Below are positions 33,849-43,583 of a DNA stretch of 64,000 nt, piece after piece. Each line of letters begins with the position of its first letter. Positions within the stretch are counted from its first letter, which is position 1. This DNA is from JANQEU01 sp965601455 (GTDB lineage: Bacteria; Bacteroidota; Bacteroidia; Cytophagales; Cyclobacteriaceae): NCBI GenBank assembly GCA_965601455.1, contig OZ271831.1:3968001-4032000 (forward strand). The letters are read 5' to 3'. The notes under the pieces are model-generated. The model saw only the letters and a list, made by a program, of their open reading frames with translations, did no database searches and was not told the DNA's origin. A program made the translations under genes and the position numbers.

Positions 33849-36467
33849 ATGTCCCGTCCGCCTATTCCATCGATTCCACAACGTTTTTTTCGTTGGTATT
33901 GCCGAAAAGATCTCTATGAAGAAGTACACGGAGATCTTGAGGAATTCTACTATGAAGATGTAGAAAGAATCGGAATAAGGAGGGCCCGGTGGAAATACCT
34001 ATACAACGTGATCAGATGTTGTCAGCCTTATACCTGGAACTCTTATAAAATTCCTTATAACCACAATCTCTATATGCTACGCAATAACTTCATTATCGCT
34101 TTTAGATCTATTCGAAAAGACACTGTGTTTTCTGCAATCAATATCCTTGGTCTTACTCTAGGTATTGCGTTTAGTGGAATGCTATATCTATATGTAGAAG
34201 GGGAACTCACTTACGATTCATTTTGGAAGGAATCTGAGCAGATTCACAGGGCTCTAACCATCGACATGAGGGTACCCGATCAACCGAGAATCTACGGTGT
34301 CGTACCACCACCAACGGGTCAGGCTATGCTCAATGATTTTCCTGAGGTGACAGCATACACTTCATTGCATAAACCATACGGACAAATAGTATTTCAAATT
34401 GACGAGGAGAATTACCAGGAAAGGAGTTGGTTTATTACCGACAATACTTTCTTTCAGGTATTTGACTATCAATTCCTGGCAGGAGATCCAAAAACTTGTC
34501 TCTCTAATCCAAGATCAGTTGTTTTAACAGCATCGGCCGCTCTACAGTATTTTGGTAGCACTGATGTTCTTGGTAATACACTGGAATTGGGTGATGAACA
34601 AAAAGCAATTGTTACTGGTGTACTGAATACTTCTCCCGGTAATACACATCAGGAGTTCAAGATTTTAATTTCCAGAAATACTGACAGTGAAAGCTGGTTG
34701 AAATATGAAAAGAACTGGGAAACCTTCGCAGCATATACCTACATCCGAACCACCCAGGATATTGAAGTTCTGAAGTTAAAAATGGATGATTTTGAATCCA
34801 GGCACATACCTTCCAGATCAGAGTTTTTCGACCTTGACTTTCAACCGATTGAAGATATATATCTCGGTTCCGAGGATATTCAATATGGATTGGAATCCAA
34901 ACATGGAATCATTTCATACATCTATATTTTCGGTGGTATGGGAGTTCTGATTCTTATCATCGCCTGTATAAACTACATAAATCTTACCACCTCAAAGGCC
35001 AGTTTTAAAGCGAAAGAAATTGGGATTCGGAAGGTTGTAGGAGCTCGACGATCACATCTAGCCTCTCAGTTGATCACTGAGTCCCTTGTAATGGCATTTA
35101 TCGGGTTCATTCTGGCCATAGTCATCATGGATCTGGTTTTTCCATTTTTCAACTCCATCACCGGTACGTCCTTTGATATCACATGGACTAACATAGGGTC
35201 TTATTTGCTACCAACCTTTTTGATGGCTCTCACAATTGGATTGCTCTCAGGAATCTATCCTGCATTCTTCCTTAGTGGTTTTGGTGTCCTGAACTCAATA
35301 AAAGGACAAAACCTACCTATGAGTGGATCTGGGATAGTTCGCAAGACATTGGTAGTCTTTCAATTCTCCCTTACCATGGTTCTAATTGTAAGTACAATGG
35401 TCATTGGTCAACAACTTCAATACATTGAAGACAAAGACATTGGTTTCAAATCGGAGAATCTTGTTGTGATTGACATAAATAACCGCAATGTCCGTTCGAA
35501 GTTTCAGGCAATGAAAAACGAGTTTAGCTCTATTCCCGGGATTGAGTCTGTGGGTGTTTCATCAAGAGTGCCTGGAGAGTGGAAAAATATCACTCAGATA
35601 TATGTCAAACCATCAACAAGTACCGACAACGACTCACTACGGATGTTCTTCATGGGATACGATGAAGGTATGTTGCAGACCTATGGCATGAAAATGAAAA
35701 CGGGAAATTTCTTTTCTTCTAATACGATTGACTCAACAGAGATCATTCTTAATGAGGCAGCCTTACAGACCCTGGGACTTGAAGAACCAATTGGTCAGAG
35801 TTTGATTTACAACATGAGAGGGGATAGAATTCGATTTACCATTGCCGGTGTAGTCGAGAACTTCCATTTTCAGTCACTTCACAATAGAATTGAACCCCTG
35901 ATTATCGGGACCTGGAATAACCCCGCTGGAGTCATTGACTACTTCACTCTTAAGATTTCAGGAGATCGACAGGAAGTACTGCAAGCTGCAAATTTGGTTC
36001 ATGAAAAATTCGACCAGTTCACTCCTATGGAGTATAACTTCCTGGATGAACGATTGGCAGACTTTTACGATCAGGAAGAGAAGGTTGGAAAAATATTTAT
36101 TCTTGGTGCCGTACTTAGTATTCTAGTTGCCTGCATGGGACTTTTTGGTCTGGCTTCATTCATCGCTTTGAAGCGAGAAAAAGAGTTGGGAATTCGAAAG
36201 GTTCTGGGTGCGCGGGCTTCAACTCTATTTCTATTGCTTTCAAACTCTTTCCTCAAACAAATTGCCATTGCTTTCATTATCGGTAGTCCTGTTGCTTATT
36301 TATTAATGAAAGACTGGTTAGCCTCTTTTGAATACCGAATTTCGTTGGGTCCTGGTGTGTTTTTCCTGGCTGGTTTACTTGCCATTGTTATCGCATTGAT
36401 GACTGTGACATACAGATCAATGAAAGTTGTCCAATCGAACCCAATTGATTCACTGCGAAATGAATAG
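33849..36467 (+). CDS. FtsX/MacB-type ABC permease with N-terminal prefix domain
   Basis: 872 residues. A soluble prefix (about 1-75, RKDLYEEVHGDLEEFYYEDVER) precedes two units, each a periplasmic MacB-core-like domain and membrane helices. The FtsX signatures GIRKVVGARRSHL and GIRKVLGARASTLFLLL are visible. About eight membrane helices in all. Such permeases act with an ATPase in mechanotransmission or export of lipophilic compounds, but no ATPase gene lies nearby, so it must work in trans. Directly downstream of PadR. Confidence 0.9.
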   Translation: MSRPPIPSIPQRFFRWYCRKDLYEEVHGDLEEFYYEDVERIGIRRARWKYLYNVIRCCQPYTWNSYKIPYNHNLYMLRNNFIIAFRSIRKDTVFSAINILGLTLGIAFSGMLYLYVEGELTYDSFWKESEQIHRALTIDMRVPDQPRIYGVVPPPTGQAMLNDFPEVTAYTSLHKPYGQIVFQIDEENYQERSWFITDNTFFQVFDYQFLAGDPKTCLSNPRSVVLTASAALQYFGSTDVLGNTLELGDEQKAIVTGVLNTSPGNTHQEFKILISRNTDSESWLKYEKNWETFAAYTYIRTTQDIEVLKLKMDDFESRHIPSRSEFFDLDFQPIEDIYLGSEDIQYGLESKHGIISYIYIFGGMGVLILIIACINYINLTTSKASFKAKEIGIRKVVGARRSHLASQLITESLVMAFIGFILAIVIMDLVFPFFNSITGTSFDITWTNIGSYLLPTFLMALTIGLLSGIYPAFFLSGFGVLNSIKGQNLPMSGSGIVRKTLVVFQFSLTMVLIVSTMVIGQQLQYIEDKDIGFKSENLVVIDINNRNVRSKFQAMKNEFSSIPGIESVGVSSRVPGEWKNITQIYVKPSTSTDNDSLRMFFMGYDEGMLQTYGMKMKTGNFFSSNTIDSTEIILNEAALQTLGLEEPIGQSLIYNMRGDRIRFTIAGVVENFHFQSLHNRIEPLIIGTWNNPAGVIDYFTLKISGDRQEVLQAANLVHEKFDQFTPMEYNFLDERLADFYDQEEKVGKIFILGAVLSILVACMGLFGLASFIALKREKELGIRKVLGARASTLFLLLSNSFLKQIAIAFIIGSPVAYLLMKDWLASFEYRISLGPGVFFLAGLLAIVIALMTVTYRSMKVVQSNPIDSLRNE

Positions 36468-36469
36468 GA

Positions 36470-37000
36470 TCAATTACTTGACTTATTAATTTCATTCCAT
36501 TGGTCAAATAATTCGTTTCTTAATCGAAAACGTAAGGATGCGTGATTTGGATCCTTTATCAAGTTTACTGTTTCATATGGATCTGAAACTAAATCGTACA
36601 TTTCATTCCATGCTTCGTTTCCGGGATAAGTAATTAGTTTTTGACCTGACGTTCTATATGCCAAAATCGTAGATTTGGGACCATAGCGTTCATTCTTCGG
36701 ATACTCATATATAAAAGACGTTCTCCAATCTGATGTCCCATTGTTAATGCTTTTCAACGACTTCCCATGGGTTCTATACGTATGATTAACTTCGACTAAA
36801 TCGAGAATTGTAGGAGCAATATCAATATTCAGTACAATTTCATCAATCACCTTACCTCTTGGGATTTTTGGACCGGAAAGTATTAGTGGTATCCTGATGC
36901 TTTCTTCATAAGCCGCCCGTTTATCTCTAAGCATGTGCTCTCCCATTAGAAACCCATTGTCGCTAACAAAGACCAGATAGGTAGTTTCCGATAGGCTCAT
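36470..37000 (-). CDS. C-terminal part of a frameshifted sulfatase
   Basis: 176 residues that continue the sulfatase begun at 37878. YLVFVSDNGFLMGEHMLRDKRAAYEESIRIPL is the second metal-binding strand (DNG) and the conserved lysine/histidine loop; the rest is the sulfatase C-terminal domain, ending normally. The ATG here overlaps the upstream stop (TGA). It has no leader of its own, so as a separate protein it could not be exported. It makes sense only if joined to the upstream part by a -1 shift or if the gene is broken. Confidence 0.75.
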   Translation of the reverse strand: MSLSETTYLVFVSDNGFLMGEHMLRDKRAAYEESIRIPLILSGPKIPRGKVIDEIVLNIDIAPTILDLVEVNHTYRTHGKSLKSINNGTSDWRTSFIYEYPKNERYGPKSTILAYRTSGQKLITYPGNEAWNEMYDLVSDPYETVNLIKDPNHASLRFRLRNELFDQWNEINKSSN

Positions 37001-37010
37001 TTTTTTTGGC
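36997..37010 (-). other. A AAA AAA slippery site joining the two sulfatase halves
   Basis: On the minus strand, AGCCAAAAAAAATGA places the heptamer A AAA AAA in the zero frame, directly before the stop. A -1 slip yields QKKMSL, a seamless sulfatase reading. The same tract could also vary in length by replication slippage. Confidence 0.7.
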
Positions 37011-37878
37011 TCTGAACAAGCCGATTCATCTGATTATCTAAGCCAGAAAGCATTTCCAGATACTTCTTATCCTGATGATTGAACGTCTTTGGATAATCAA
37101 TGGAATCATAAAGAACATCTGGATATGGAGGAGGGTGATACGAATTGGAGGTTTTTCCAAATCGCATGTTAGCGTACTTCCCATCGAAATCTTGTGGAGC
37201 ATAATTCCAAGGGCCATGTACAGACTTATAGCTCAATATATAGCAAAATGGGTCCTGGGTATTTTGGGTGTTCAAGAAATCAATTAAGGCATTAGTACTC
37301 TCTTCATCTACCCAACCTTTGGTCAAGAAGAGCCTTTGACCATTGTTAAATACAGCGTCTAAAACCCCTCCCTGACCTTTAAAAGTATATGAGTAATCAA
37401 ACCCTCTGAATGGTGGTTTTTGATTTCCCATATGCCATTTGCCAAAAATGGCTGTTTGGTAACCAATATCCTGAAGTATCGAAACAAAAGAGTTTTTCTT
37501 AAAAGCTGTAGAGTTGTCCTTTATCTCGTGCTCGGAGGCATATCTACCGGTTAAAATTGAGGCCCTACTTGGAGAGCATAGGGATGTAGTTGTGAAGGCA
37601 TGGGTGAAGTAAGTACCATTCCCGATCAAAGAATCCAGGGTGGGTGTTTCTAAACCTGGAAATCTTCCTTCAACAGCAATGTTATTCTGGAAATACCCAA
37701 GTGCGTCATATCGTAGATCATCGACTATAATTATGATGAAGTTGGGTGTTTCAGTGCCAAGTTTATTCTCTTTATCTTCATCAAGAGTGATAAAATCACA
37801 TTGAAAGAATAGTTGAAGACAACAAACGAAAACAACAAATCGTTGGAAGAAGAGCTTAATATACAGCTTGGGGTTCAA
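36997..37878 (-). CDS. N-terminal part of a lipoprotein sulfatase (ends in a -1 frameshift site)
   Basis: 293 residues. The leader ends in LFFQC, a probable lipobox (Cys27). The metal-binding IIIIVDDLRYD and the formylglycine motif CSPSRASILTGR (Cys101) identify a type I sulfatase of the choline/mucin-sulfatase group. The frame stops at an A8 tract, reading CAA AAA AAA TGA, while the rest of the enzyme continues in the -1 frame. A maturase that makes formylglycine is not in the window. The substrate is probably a sulfated glycan (inference). Confidence 0.8.
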   Translation of the reverse strand: MNPKLYIKLFFQRFVVFVCCLQLFFQCDFITLDEDKENKLGTETPNFIIIIVDDLRYDALGYFQNNIAVEGRFPGLETPTLDSLIGNGTYFTHAFTTTSLCSPSRASILTGRYASEHEIKDNSTAFKKNSFVSILQDIGYQTAIFGKWHMGNQKPPFRGFDYSYTFKGQGGVLDAVFNNGQRLFLTKGWVDEESTNALIDFLNTQNTQDPFCYILSYKSVHGPWNYAPQDFDGKYANMRFGKTSNSYHPPPYPDVLYDSIDYPKTFNHQDKKYLEMLSGLDNQMNRLVQSQKK

Positions 37879-37947
37879 CCTTACATCATATTCTTATGCA
37901 GTCTAATCTAGCTATAATAAGGCATTCATGAATCCAGAAATTGAAGG

Positions 37948-37964
37948 ATTAACCATAGGTTAAT
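37948..37964. promoter_or_regulatory. Perfect palindrome upstream of the sulfatase
   Basis: ATTAACC, a three-base spacer ATA, and GGTTAAT. It lies about 70 bases before the sulfatase start and 24 bases past the end of the reductase gene, a reasonable operator position. Confidence 0.4.
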
Positions 37965-37987
37965 ATGCTGGCAATTTTATAGTCTTC

Positions 37988-39055
37988 TCAACCAATCTCA
38001 ATCTCTACTTCATCAGTCTGAGCCTTACCAACACAAGGAAGAACATAGCCATCATTGAGCTCAGCTTCGGTAAGGCCTTCAACCTTGTCAATGGTGACTT
38101 GACCTTCTAAGCATTTACCTCTGCAGGCGGTGCAGACTCCATTTTGACAAGAATATGGAAGATCAATTCCTTCGGCCAGTGCCTGTTCAAGAATAGGTTT
38201 TGATTTTTTCAACTCTAACTCATGAGTTTCCCCATCAACGTGTAAAATCACTTTTGAAACGCCTGCATCTACGTCAGCCTCCTCAGAAGACACCTCATTG
38301 ACGAAATTCTCAATTTTGATATGATCTTTCGATACTCCTCTCTCGGTAAGAGCTTGCTGTACTAAATCCATCATTCCCGTAGGACCACAAATAAAGAAGT
38401 GGCTTGTTGAAGTCACCCCTATATCATCAAGAATTTCAGTAATTATTGGCAATGATGGCCTCCCTTGAAATCCGGCAAATCCGTCAGAATTGTTTTCCAG
38501 TATATGAACGATGTTCAAACCTTCGTATTCCTTCTCCAACAAACTCAATTGCTCCTTGAAAATGATATGACTCTCCGACGTATTTCCATAAATCAGGTCG
38601 ATTTTGGACTTTGAATTTTTACCCAGTGTGGATCTTAAAATAGAATAAATGGGAGTTATCCCTGAACCACCGGCAAAAAGTACGAGATGCTCGTTGGAAG
38701 CTTCCACTGCTGAAGGAGTAAAAGTACCCATAGCAGGCATGACCTGCACGTTTTGGCCAGCCGAGAAGGTATCGTTAATATGATTCGACATCTTCCCTCC
38801 TTTTACTCTCTTAACTGTAACCCCAGGTTCAGCATCCTGACCTGGATCAGTAAATAAGGAATAAGCTCTTCGAATTTTATCTCCATTTACATGTTCTACC
38901 AAAGTCAGGTATTGCCCCGGCTGATAATCAAAAGTCTCTTCGGGTTTTTCAAATATGAGGCTGACTGCATCTTCCGCTATTGGTATTACTTCTTTAACGG
39001 TTAGAGATAACAGTCCTTTTTCCTTCTTCTCTTTTTTCTTGAATATTCCCAGCAC
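37988..39055 (-). CDS. FAD/NAD(P)-binding oxidoreductase with C-terminal 2Fe-2S ferredoxin domain
   Basis: 355 residues with the order FAD-binding (about 15-120, RRAYSLF), NAD(P)-binding (about 125-245, FAGGSGITPIYSIL and FFICGPTGMM) and plant-type ferredoxin (about 265-355). The iron-sulfur ligands are CQNGVCTACRGKC and a last cysteine in LPCVGK. This is the PaaE-like arrangement that passes electrons from NADPH to an oxygenase. No oxygenase partner is adjacent, so the acceptor is unknown. Confidence 0.88.
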   Translation of the reverse strand: MLGIFKKKEKKEKGLLSLTVKEVIPIAEDAVSLIFEKPEETFDYQPGQYLTLVEHVNGDKIRRAYSLFTDPGQDAEPGVTVKRVKGGKMSNHINDTFSAGQNVQVMPAMGTFTPSAVEASNEHLVLFAGGSGITPIYSILRSTLGKNSKSKIDLIYGNTSESHIIFKEQLSLLEKEYEGLNIVHILENNSDGFAGFQGRPSLPIITEILDDIGVTSTSHFFICGPTGMMDLVQQALTERGVSKDHIKIENFVNEVSSEEADVDAGVSKVILHVDGETHELELKKSKPILEQALAEGIDLPYSCQNGVCTACRGKCLEGQVTIDKVEGLTEAELNDGYVLPCVGKAQTDEVEIEIG

Positions 39056-39128
39056 TATGAATTTATTTTTAATGGAAGCCGCAAAGCTAATTTCAGATTA
39101 AGGGGATTACAAAATGGATGTGATCCCG

Positions 39129-39136
39129 TATTTTTG
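39129..39136 (+). promoter_or_regulatory. Candidate -7 element of purB
   Basis: TATTTTTG is a perfect TAnnTTTG box 17 bases before the purB start codon, giving a very short 5' leader. The -33 element is weak. Confidence 0.45.
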
Positions 39137-39153
39137 CGCCTTAATAACAGCAA

Positions 39154-40500
39154 ATGGATCAACATAATTCACTTACCGCTGTTTCGCCTATTGATGGTCG
39201 TTACAGGAGTAAAGTAGAAGAGCTCACCAACTATTTCTCAGAATTCGCCCTTATCAAGTACCGTGTCAGGGTTGAAATCGAGTACTTCATTGCATTATGC
39301 GAAATCCCTCTCCCTCAACTCACCGGTGTTGACGCTTCCTTGTTCAATAAGTTACGTTCCGTGTACATCGGCTTCTCACTAGAGGATGCTGAAAAAATAA
39401 AGGAAATTGAAGCTACCACCAACCACGATGTAAAAGCAGTAGAGTACTTTATAAAGGGTCATTTTGATGAACTCGGTCTTTCTCAATTCAAAGAATTTAT
39501 CCATTTTGGATTGACTTCTCAGGACATAAATAATACAGCGATCCCATTGTCAATAAAAGAGGCGTTAACGCAAGTTTACCTTCCTCTTCTCAAAGATCTT
39601 CTTCAATATTTGACGGATTCTGCAGAATCCTGGAGCTCGATACCAATGCTGGCGAGAACACACGGACAACCAGCATCACCTTCGAGACTTGGAAAAGAAA
39701 TCGATGTGTTTTGTATACGGTTGACTGAGCAATTGGAATTATTGCATGTTCAACCACACGCGGCAAAATTCGGGGGAGCTACAGGGAATTTCAATGCCCA
39801 TTTTGTCTCCTATCCGGAAATAGATTGGCACGAGTTCGGCACCCAATTTGTCAATGAAAAACTGGGGTTGAAAAGAAGCTTTCCAACCACACAGATTGAG
39901 CATTATGATCACCTGGCTGGTTTGTTTGACAATTTAAAGCGGATCAACACTATATTAATCGATTTGAGCAGAGACATATGGACCTATATATCTCTAAACT
40001 ACTTCTCTCAAAGAATTAAGAAGAATGAAGTAGGATCCTCCGCGATGCCACATAAAGTGAATCCTATTGACTTTGAGAATGCTGAAGGAAATTTAGGCTG
40101 GGCAAATTCAAATCTTAACTTCTTATCCGAGAAGTTGCCCGTTTCCAGACTTCAGAGAGATCTTACCGACTCCACGGTACTCCGTAACGTTGGAGTTCCT
40201 TTTGCCCATACAATTATTGCATTCAATTCCTTAATTAAGGGATGGAATAAGCTGCAATGCAACGAAGATTTGATTAAAAAGGATCTGGAAGATAACTGGG
40301 CCGTTGTAGCTGAGGCGATTCAAACTATTTTACGACGAGAGGGTTATCCATCACCATACGAAGCATTGAAAGCCCTTACCCGTACAAATGAGAAAATTAC
40401 CGAGAAATCAATTCGTGAATTCGTAAAAGAATTGGATGTGTCAGAAGGTGTGAAACAAGAACTATTGGAGATCACACCCTTCAATTACACGGGTAAGTGA
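39154..40500 (+). CDS. purB: Adenylosuccinate lyase
   Basis: 448 residues. It catalyses two fumarate-releasing steps of purine synthesis. The fumarase-superfamily signature GSSAMPHKVNPIDFENAEGN is present, as are ARTHGQPASPSRLGKE and FGLTSQDINNTA with the catalytic histidines. The long form matches the E. coli-type PurB. It ends one base from the convergent pyrB, so purine and pyrimidine genes meet tail to tail. Confidence 0.95.
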   Translation: MDQHNSLTAVSPIDGRYRSKVEELTNYFSEFALIKYRVRVEIEYFIALCEIPLPQLTGVDASLFNKLRSVYIGFSLEDAEKIKEIEATTNHDVKAVEYFIKGHFDELGLSQFKEFIHFGLTSQDINNTAIPLSIKEALTQVYLPLLKDLLQYLTDSAESWSSIPMLARTHGQPASPSRLGKEIDVFCIRLTEQLELLHVQPHAAKFGGATGNFNAHFVSYPEIDWHEFGTQFVNEKLGLKRSFPTTQIEHYDHLAGLFDNLKRINTILIDLSRDIWTYISLNYFSQRIKKNEVGSSAMPHKVNPIDFENAEGNLGWANSNLNFLSEKLPVSRLQRDLTDSTVLRNVGVPFAHTIIAFNSLIKGWNKLQCNEDLIKKDLEDNWAVVAEAIQTILRREGYPSPYEALKALTRTNEKITEKSIREFVKELDVSEGVKQELLEITPFNYTGK

Positions 40501-40501
40501 A

Positions 40502-41428
40502 CTACTCCGGACGACTGGCCAGTAAGTACAGAATTGCCATACGTACGGCAACACCGTTTTCAACCTGGTCAAGGATGGTGGCATAGTCGGAATCAGCAAC
40601 ATCAGATGTTAACTCCACCCCTCTGTTTATTGGTCCTGGATGCATAATGGTAATGGGTTTTCCAATTTCTTTGATCATACGCCCGTTTATACCAAAATAC
40701 ATCGCGTATTCTCTTAAAGAAGGAAAATAAGCCAGTTGTTGTCGTTCAAGTTGAATTCTAAGCACGTTTGCGACATCGCACCATCGTAATGCTTTGCGTA
40801 TATCCAACTCTACTCCAACTCCCAGTGACTCTATGTGTTTCGGAAGTAACGTGGCAGGTCCACACACTTTGACCTCCGCACCCAAAGTTTTCAAAGCATA
40901 GATGTTAGATATTGCCACCCTACTGTGTAAAATATCTCCGACAATCACTACTTTTTTTCCAGCAACATCACCCAGACGTTCGCGTATTGAATAACAGTCC
41001 AGTAATGCCTGTGTTGGATGTTCGTGAGTGCCGTCACCGGCATTTACAATGTTGGCATCAATTTTATCGGCTAGAAAATGAGGAGCTCCTGGACTTGAAT
41101 GCCTCATTACCACCATATCCACTTTCATCGCCAAAATATTGTTGATTGTGTCCAGAAGCGTCTCTCCCTTTTTTACGGAACTGCTACTACTGCTAAAATT
41201 GACTACATCGGCAGAGAGTCGTTTTTCAGCTAGTTCGAAAGAGAGCCTGGTTCTTGTCGAATTCTCAAAGAATACATTGGCTATAGTGACGTCACGAAGG
41301 GATGGTACTTTCTTAATTGGTCTGTTAATGACATCTTTAAAGTTATCCGCTGTATCAAAAATGAGTTGAATCTCTTTCTCTGAAAGGCCCTTAATTCCAA
41401 GGAGATGTTTAGAGGCCAACTGACTCAT
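40502..41428 (-). CDS. pyrB: Aspartate carbamoyltransferase catalytic subunit
   Basis: 308 residues. It makes N-carbamoyl-aspartate in pyrimidine synthesis. Carbamoyl-phosphate binding residues are in FENSTRTRLSFE, GTHEHPTQALLD and HPGPINRG. No pyrI regulatory chain is seen, so it is probably controlled through PyrR instead. It overlaps pyrR by four bases (ATGA) in the classic pyrR-pyrB order. Confidence 0.95.
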   Translation of the reverse strand: MSQLASKHLLGIKGLSEKEIQLIFDTADNFKDVINRPIKKVPSLRDVTIANVFFENSTRTRLSFELAEKRLSADVVNFSSSSSSVKKGETLLDTINNILAMKVDMVVMRHSSPGAPHFLADKIDANIVNAGDGTHEHPTQALLDCYSIRERLGDVAGKKVVIVGDILHSRVAISNIYALKTLGAEVKVCGPATLLPKHIESLGVGVELDIRKALRWCDVANVLRIQLERQQLAYFPSLREYAMYFGINGRMIKEIGKPITIMHPGPINRGVELTSDVADSDYATILDQVENGVAVRMAILYLLASRPE

Positions 41429-41970
41429 TCGGCATTTTTATTTTCTAACCAGATATTGTCTTTACCTCCTTGTTCTTTCAATTCCACTGATACTCGCTCG
41501 GAGGGCAATGTATTTACTTTTCTACCAATATAGTTTCCTTCAATGGGCACATCCCTGCTATGCAATCGATCAATTAGTGCCAGGTACTCCACCTTCATTG
41601 GGCGGCCAAAAGAAATCATGGCATCCAGAGCTGCTCGAACTGTACGACCTGTGTACAGAACATCATCGATAAGAACCACCTTTTTGCCTTCGATAAGAAA
41701 GTCAACTTTGGTAACACTCGGGCGCTTAGGCTCCTCCCTCCTACGAAAATCGTCTCGATGAAAAGTGGTGTCCAAATAGCCAAGTGAAACGTCGCTATTT
41801 AGAATGACATCAAGCTCCTTCTTTATTCTTTCCGCCAGGAATATACCTCTAGGTTGAAGCCCTAGAATAACGGAGTCAGAGAAGTCATCGTGATTTTCAA
41901 TTAACTGTCTGCACAATCGTTGGATGGTGATTTGAAGCGATTCGCTATCGAGCAGCAGTCGTCTTTGCAT
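41425..41970 (-). CDS. pyrR: PyrR pyrimidine regulator/uracil phosphoribosyltransferase
   Basis: 181 residues with the PRPP-binding motif VVLIDDVLYTGRT and the LGLQPRGIFLAERI strand. PyrR proteins sense UMP and bind pyr mRNA, and some also salvage uracil. Here the leader before pyrR is only 32 bases, so classic attenuator structures cannot sit there. Regulation, if any, would act from further upstream or by another mode. Coupled to pyrB. Confidence 0.92.
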   Translation of the reverse strand: MQRRLLLDSESLQITIQRLCRQLIENHDDFSDSVILGLQPRGIFLAERIKKELDVILNSDVSLGYLDTTFHRDDFRRREEPKRPSVTKVDFLIEGKKVVLIDDVLYTGRTVRAALDAMISFGRPMKVEYLALIDRLHSRDVPIEGNYIGRKVNTLPSERVSVELKEQGGKDNIWLENKNAE

Positions 41971-42002
41971 GGCAGAATTCCTGCAAATATAAGACCTATC
42001 AC

Positions 42003-43562
42003 CTAGTTTGAAAATTGTTCGAGACTCGGATCAATTTTATTGATGTAGAATACCTTTCTACGGTTCCTCAATAGTCCTCCCTGCTTATCTTGAATTTCCT
42101 GCTCCCCGTATGCATACTGAGACATCCCATACCAGTTTTCAAGGCCTTCAACATCAGGATCTTTCCTCGTTATTTCATCCTCCTCTGAACCAATGTAAAC
42201 GGGTGTGTATGCCTGGCCTTCCAATATTTCGTTTCTCTCAATCACTTTTGTTCTGATGGTGTTGTCTTCCAGATACATCAACTCAATTTTATCCCCTATA
42301 ACATTCACAGTGACTAACTCCTCCTTTGTGTACAGGAATACATCGTCAATCGGAAAACTATGATCCCATAGTATATTCCCTTTGCTGTCAAAGGACACAA
42401 CGATTGCGTGAGTGTATTTATATCCGATAACATTAGAATAAGGTCTATTGTAAAAAGTATTGAAATTGCCCATTCCATAAGGTGCCATCGTCCGGTAATT
42501 GGAATAACGGGGATAAAACGCCTCACCAACCAGAATGTACTCATTACCCCTGGGAATTATTTCATGGACAAGCAGTCGATAATTGAATTTCTTGTTTTTA
42601 CCTTTCGATTTCTTCCTTGTGATTCTGCCCTTCAGTCTATTCTTACGGTTTTTACCCAGGTAATCAAAGAAGTTTTCAAGATCCGCATAATTGTAGTACT
42701 TAATAAACTGCTGTCGCCCATTCATGAATTTGGTTAAGTACAAACCCCTGCTGTAGTCCTTACTTTTAATAGAGTAGGCTCCGGCGATGTACTGAAAACC
42801 GGTGGAAAAATCCGTTGGAGCAGCATCAATCAGGTTCCTCCTCTCCCCTGGATTGATGTTATTATTCTGAACCAATATGTTATCACTCGTGTAAGTTCTG
42901 ACGCTAATGGTGAAGTGTTTATTTGGCATTCTTTCAACCATTGCAACGGTAAAAAGGCGGAGTTCATCATTGATGAAAATGTCCAGGATTTCACTATTCA
43001 TCTCATAAATACCTGGTATAACTCTTGGTTTTGGATCTTCCAGATCCACAGTTAGAACAGCCGGTTTCAGGTTGGTTATTCCTCCAAAAACTACGGTATT
43101 GTCTATCACTTCAAAATGTGACAATTCTATCGGGAAGACCGTTGAAATCTCCGTTTCATTGATATCGCCATTGTCACCAGATATTTCTAAGAGTACGAAA
43201 TCCTCTGTGCGATATTCATACTTTGAAAACAAGAGATAATAGTTTCCTTCTGAATAGTCCCAACCGATATAATAGTGAGTGGAGGGGATAATTCGCAACT
43301 TGGTCCAGATAATTTGTAAGGTTGTATCCACCTTGTACAGCGCCCAACCAAATCCTCCGTCATTGCGGGTAGGAGTCTCTTTTACCACCAGTAGTCCATC
43401 CACTCCACCATTGATAATATGAAATTCATTGCCTAGACGATCATCCATGAACTCGATCCTATTGGTTTGCTGGATATAAGCACTAGTATCCTGTTGCTTT
43501 TTCCGCTGTCCAAAGCCTATCAAGGTCAAGAGAATGAAAACCGTACTAACTACAAAACGCAT
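42003..43562 (-). CDS. Large secreted protein of unknown function
   Basis: 519 residues with a signal peptide (about 1-18, ending IGFGQ). The body is strand-rich with repeated aromatic/hydrophobic-turn segments (GGFGWALYKVD, IIWTKLRII, YYLLFSKYEY), suggesting a propeller-like fold. A basic lysine/arginine-rich stretch (about 300-330) is notable. I do not recognise a family. It lies between the EVE-domain gene and pyrR with short gaps, so it may be co-transcribed with the pyr genes. Confidence 0.7.
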   Translation of the reverse strand: MRFVVSTVFILLTLIGFGQRKKQQDTSAYIQQTNRIEFMDDRLGNEFHIINGGVDGLLVVKETPTRNDGGFGWALYKVDTTLQIIWTKLRIIPSTHYYIGWDYSEGNYYLLFSKYEYRTEDFVLLEISGDNGDINETEISTVFPIELSHFEVIDNTVVFGGITNLKPAVLTVDLEDPKPRVIPGIYEMNSEILDIFINDELRLFTVAMVERMPNKHFTISVRTYTSDNILVQNNNINPGERRNLIDAAPTDFSTGFQYIAGAYSIKSKDYSRGLYLTKFMNGRQQFIKYYNYADLENFFDYLGKNRKNRLKGRITRKKSKGKNKKFNYRLLVHEIIPRGNEYILVGEAFYPRYSNYRTMAPYGMGNFNTFYNRPYSNVIGYKYTHAIVVSFDSKGNILWDHSFPIDDVFLYTKEELVTVNVIGDKIELMYLEDNTIRTKVIERNEILEGQAYTPVYIGSEEDEITRKDPDVEGLENWYGMSQYAYGEQEIQDKQGGLLRNRRKVFYINKIDPSLEQFSN

Positions 43563-43583
43563 ATTATCTGAACAATATCTTAA

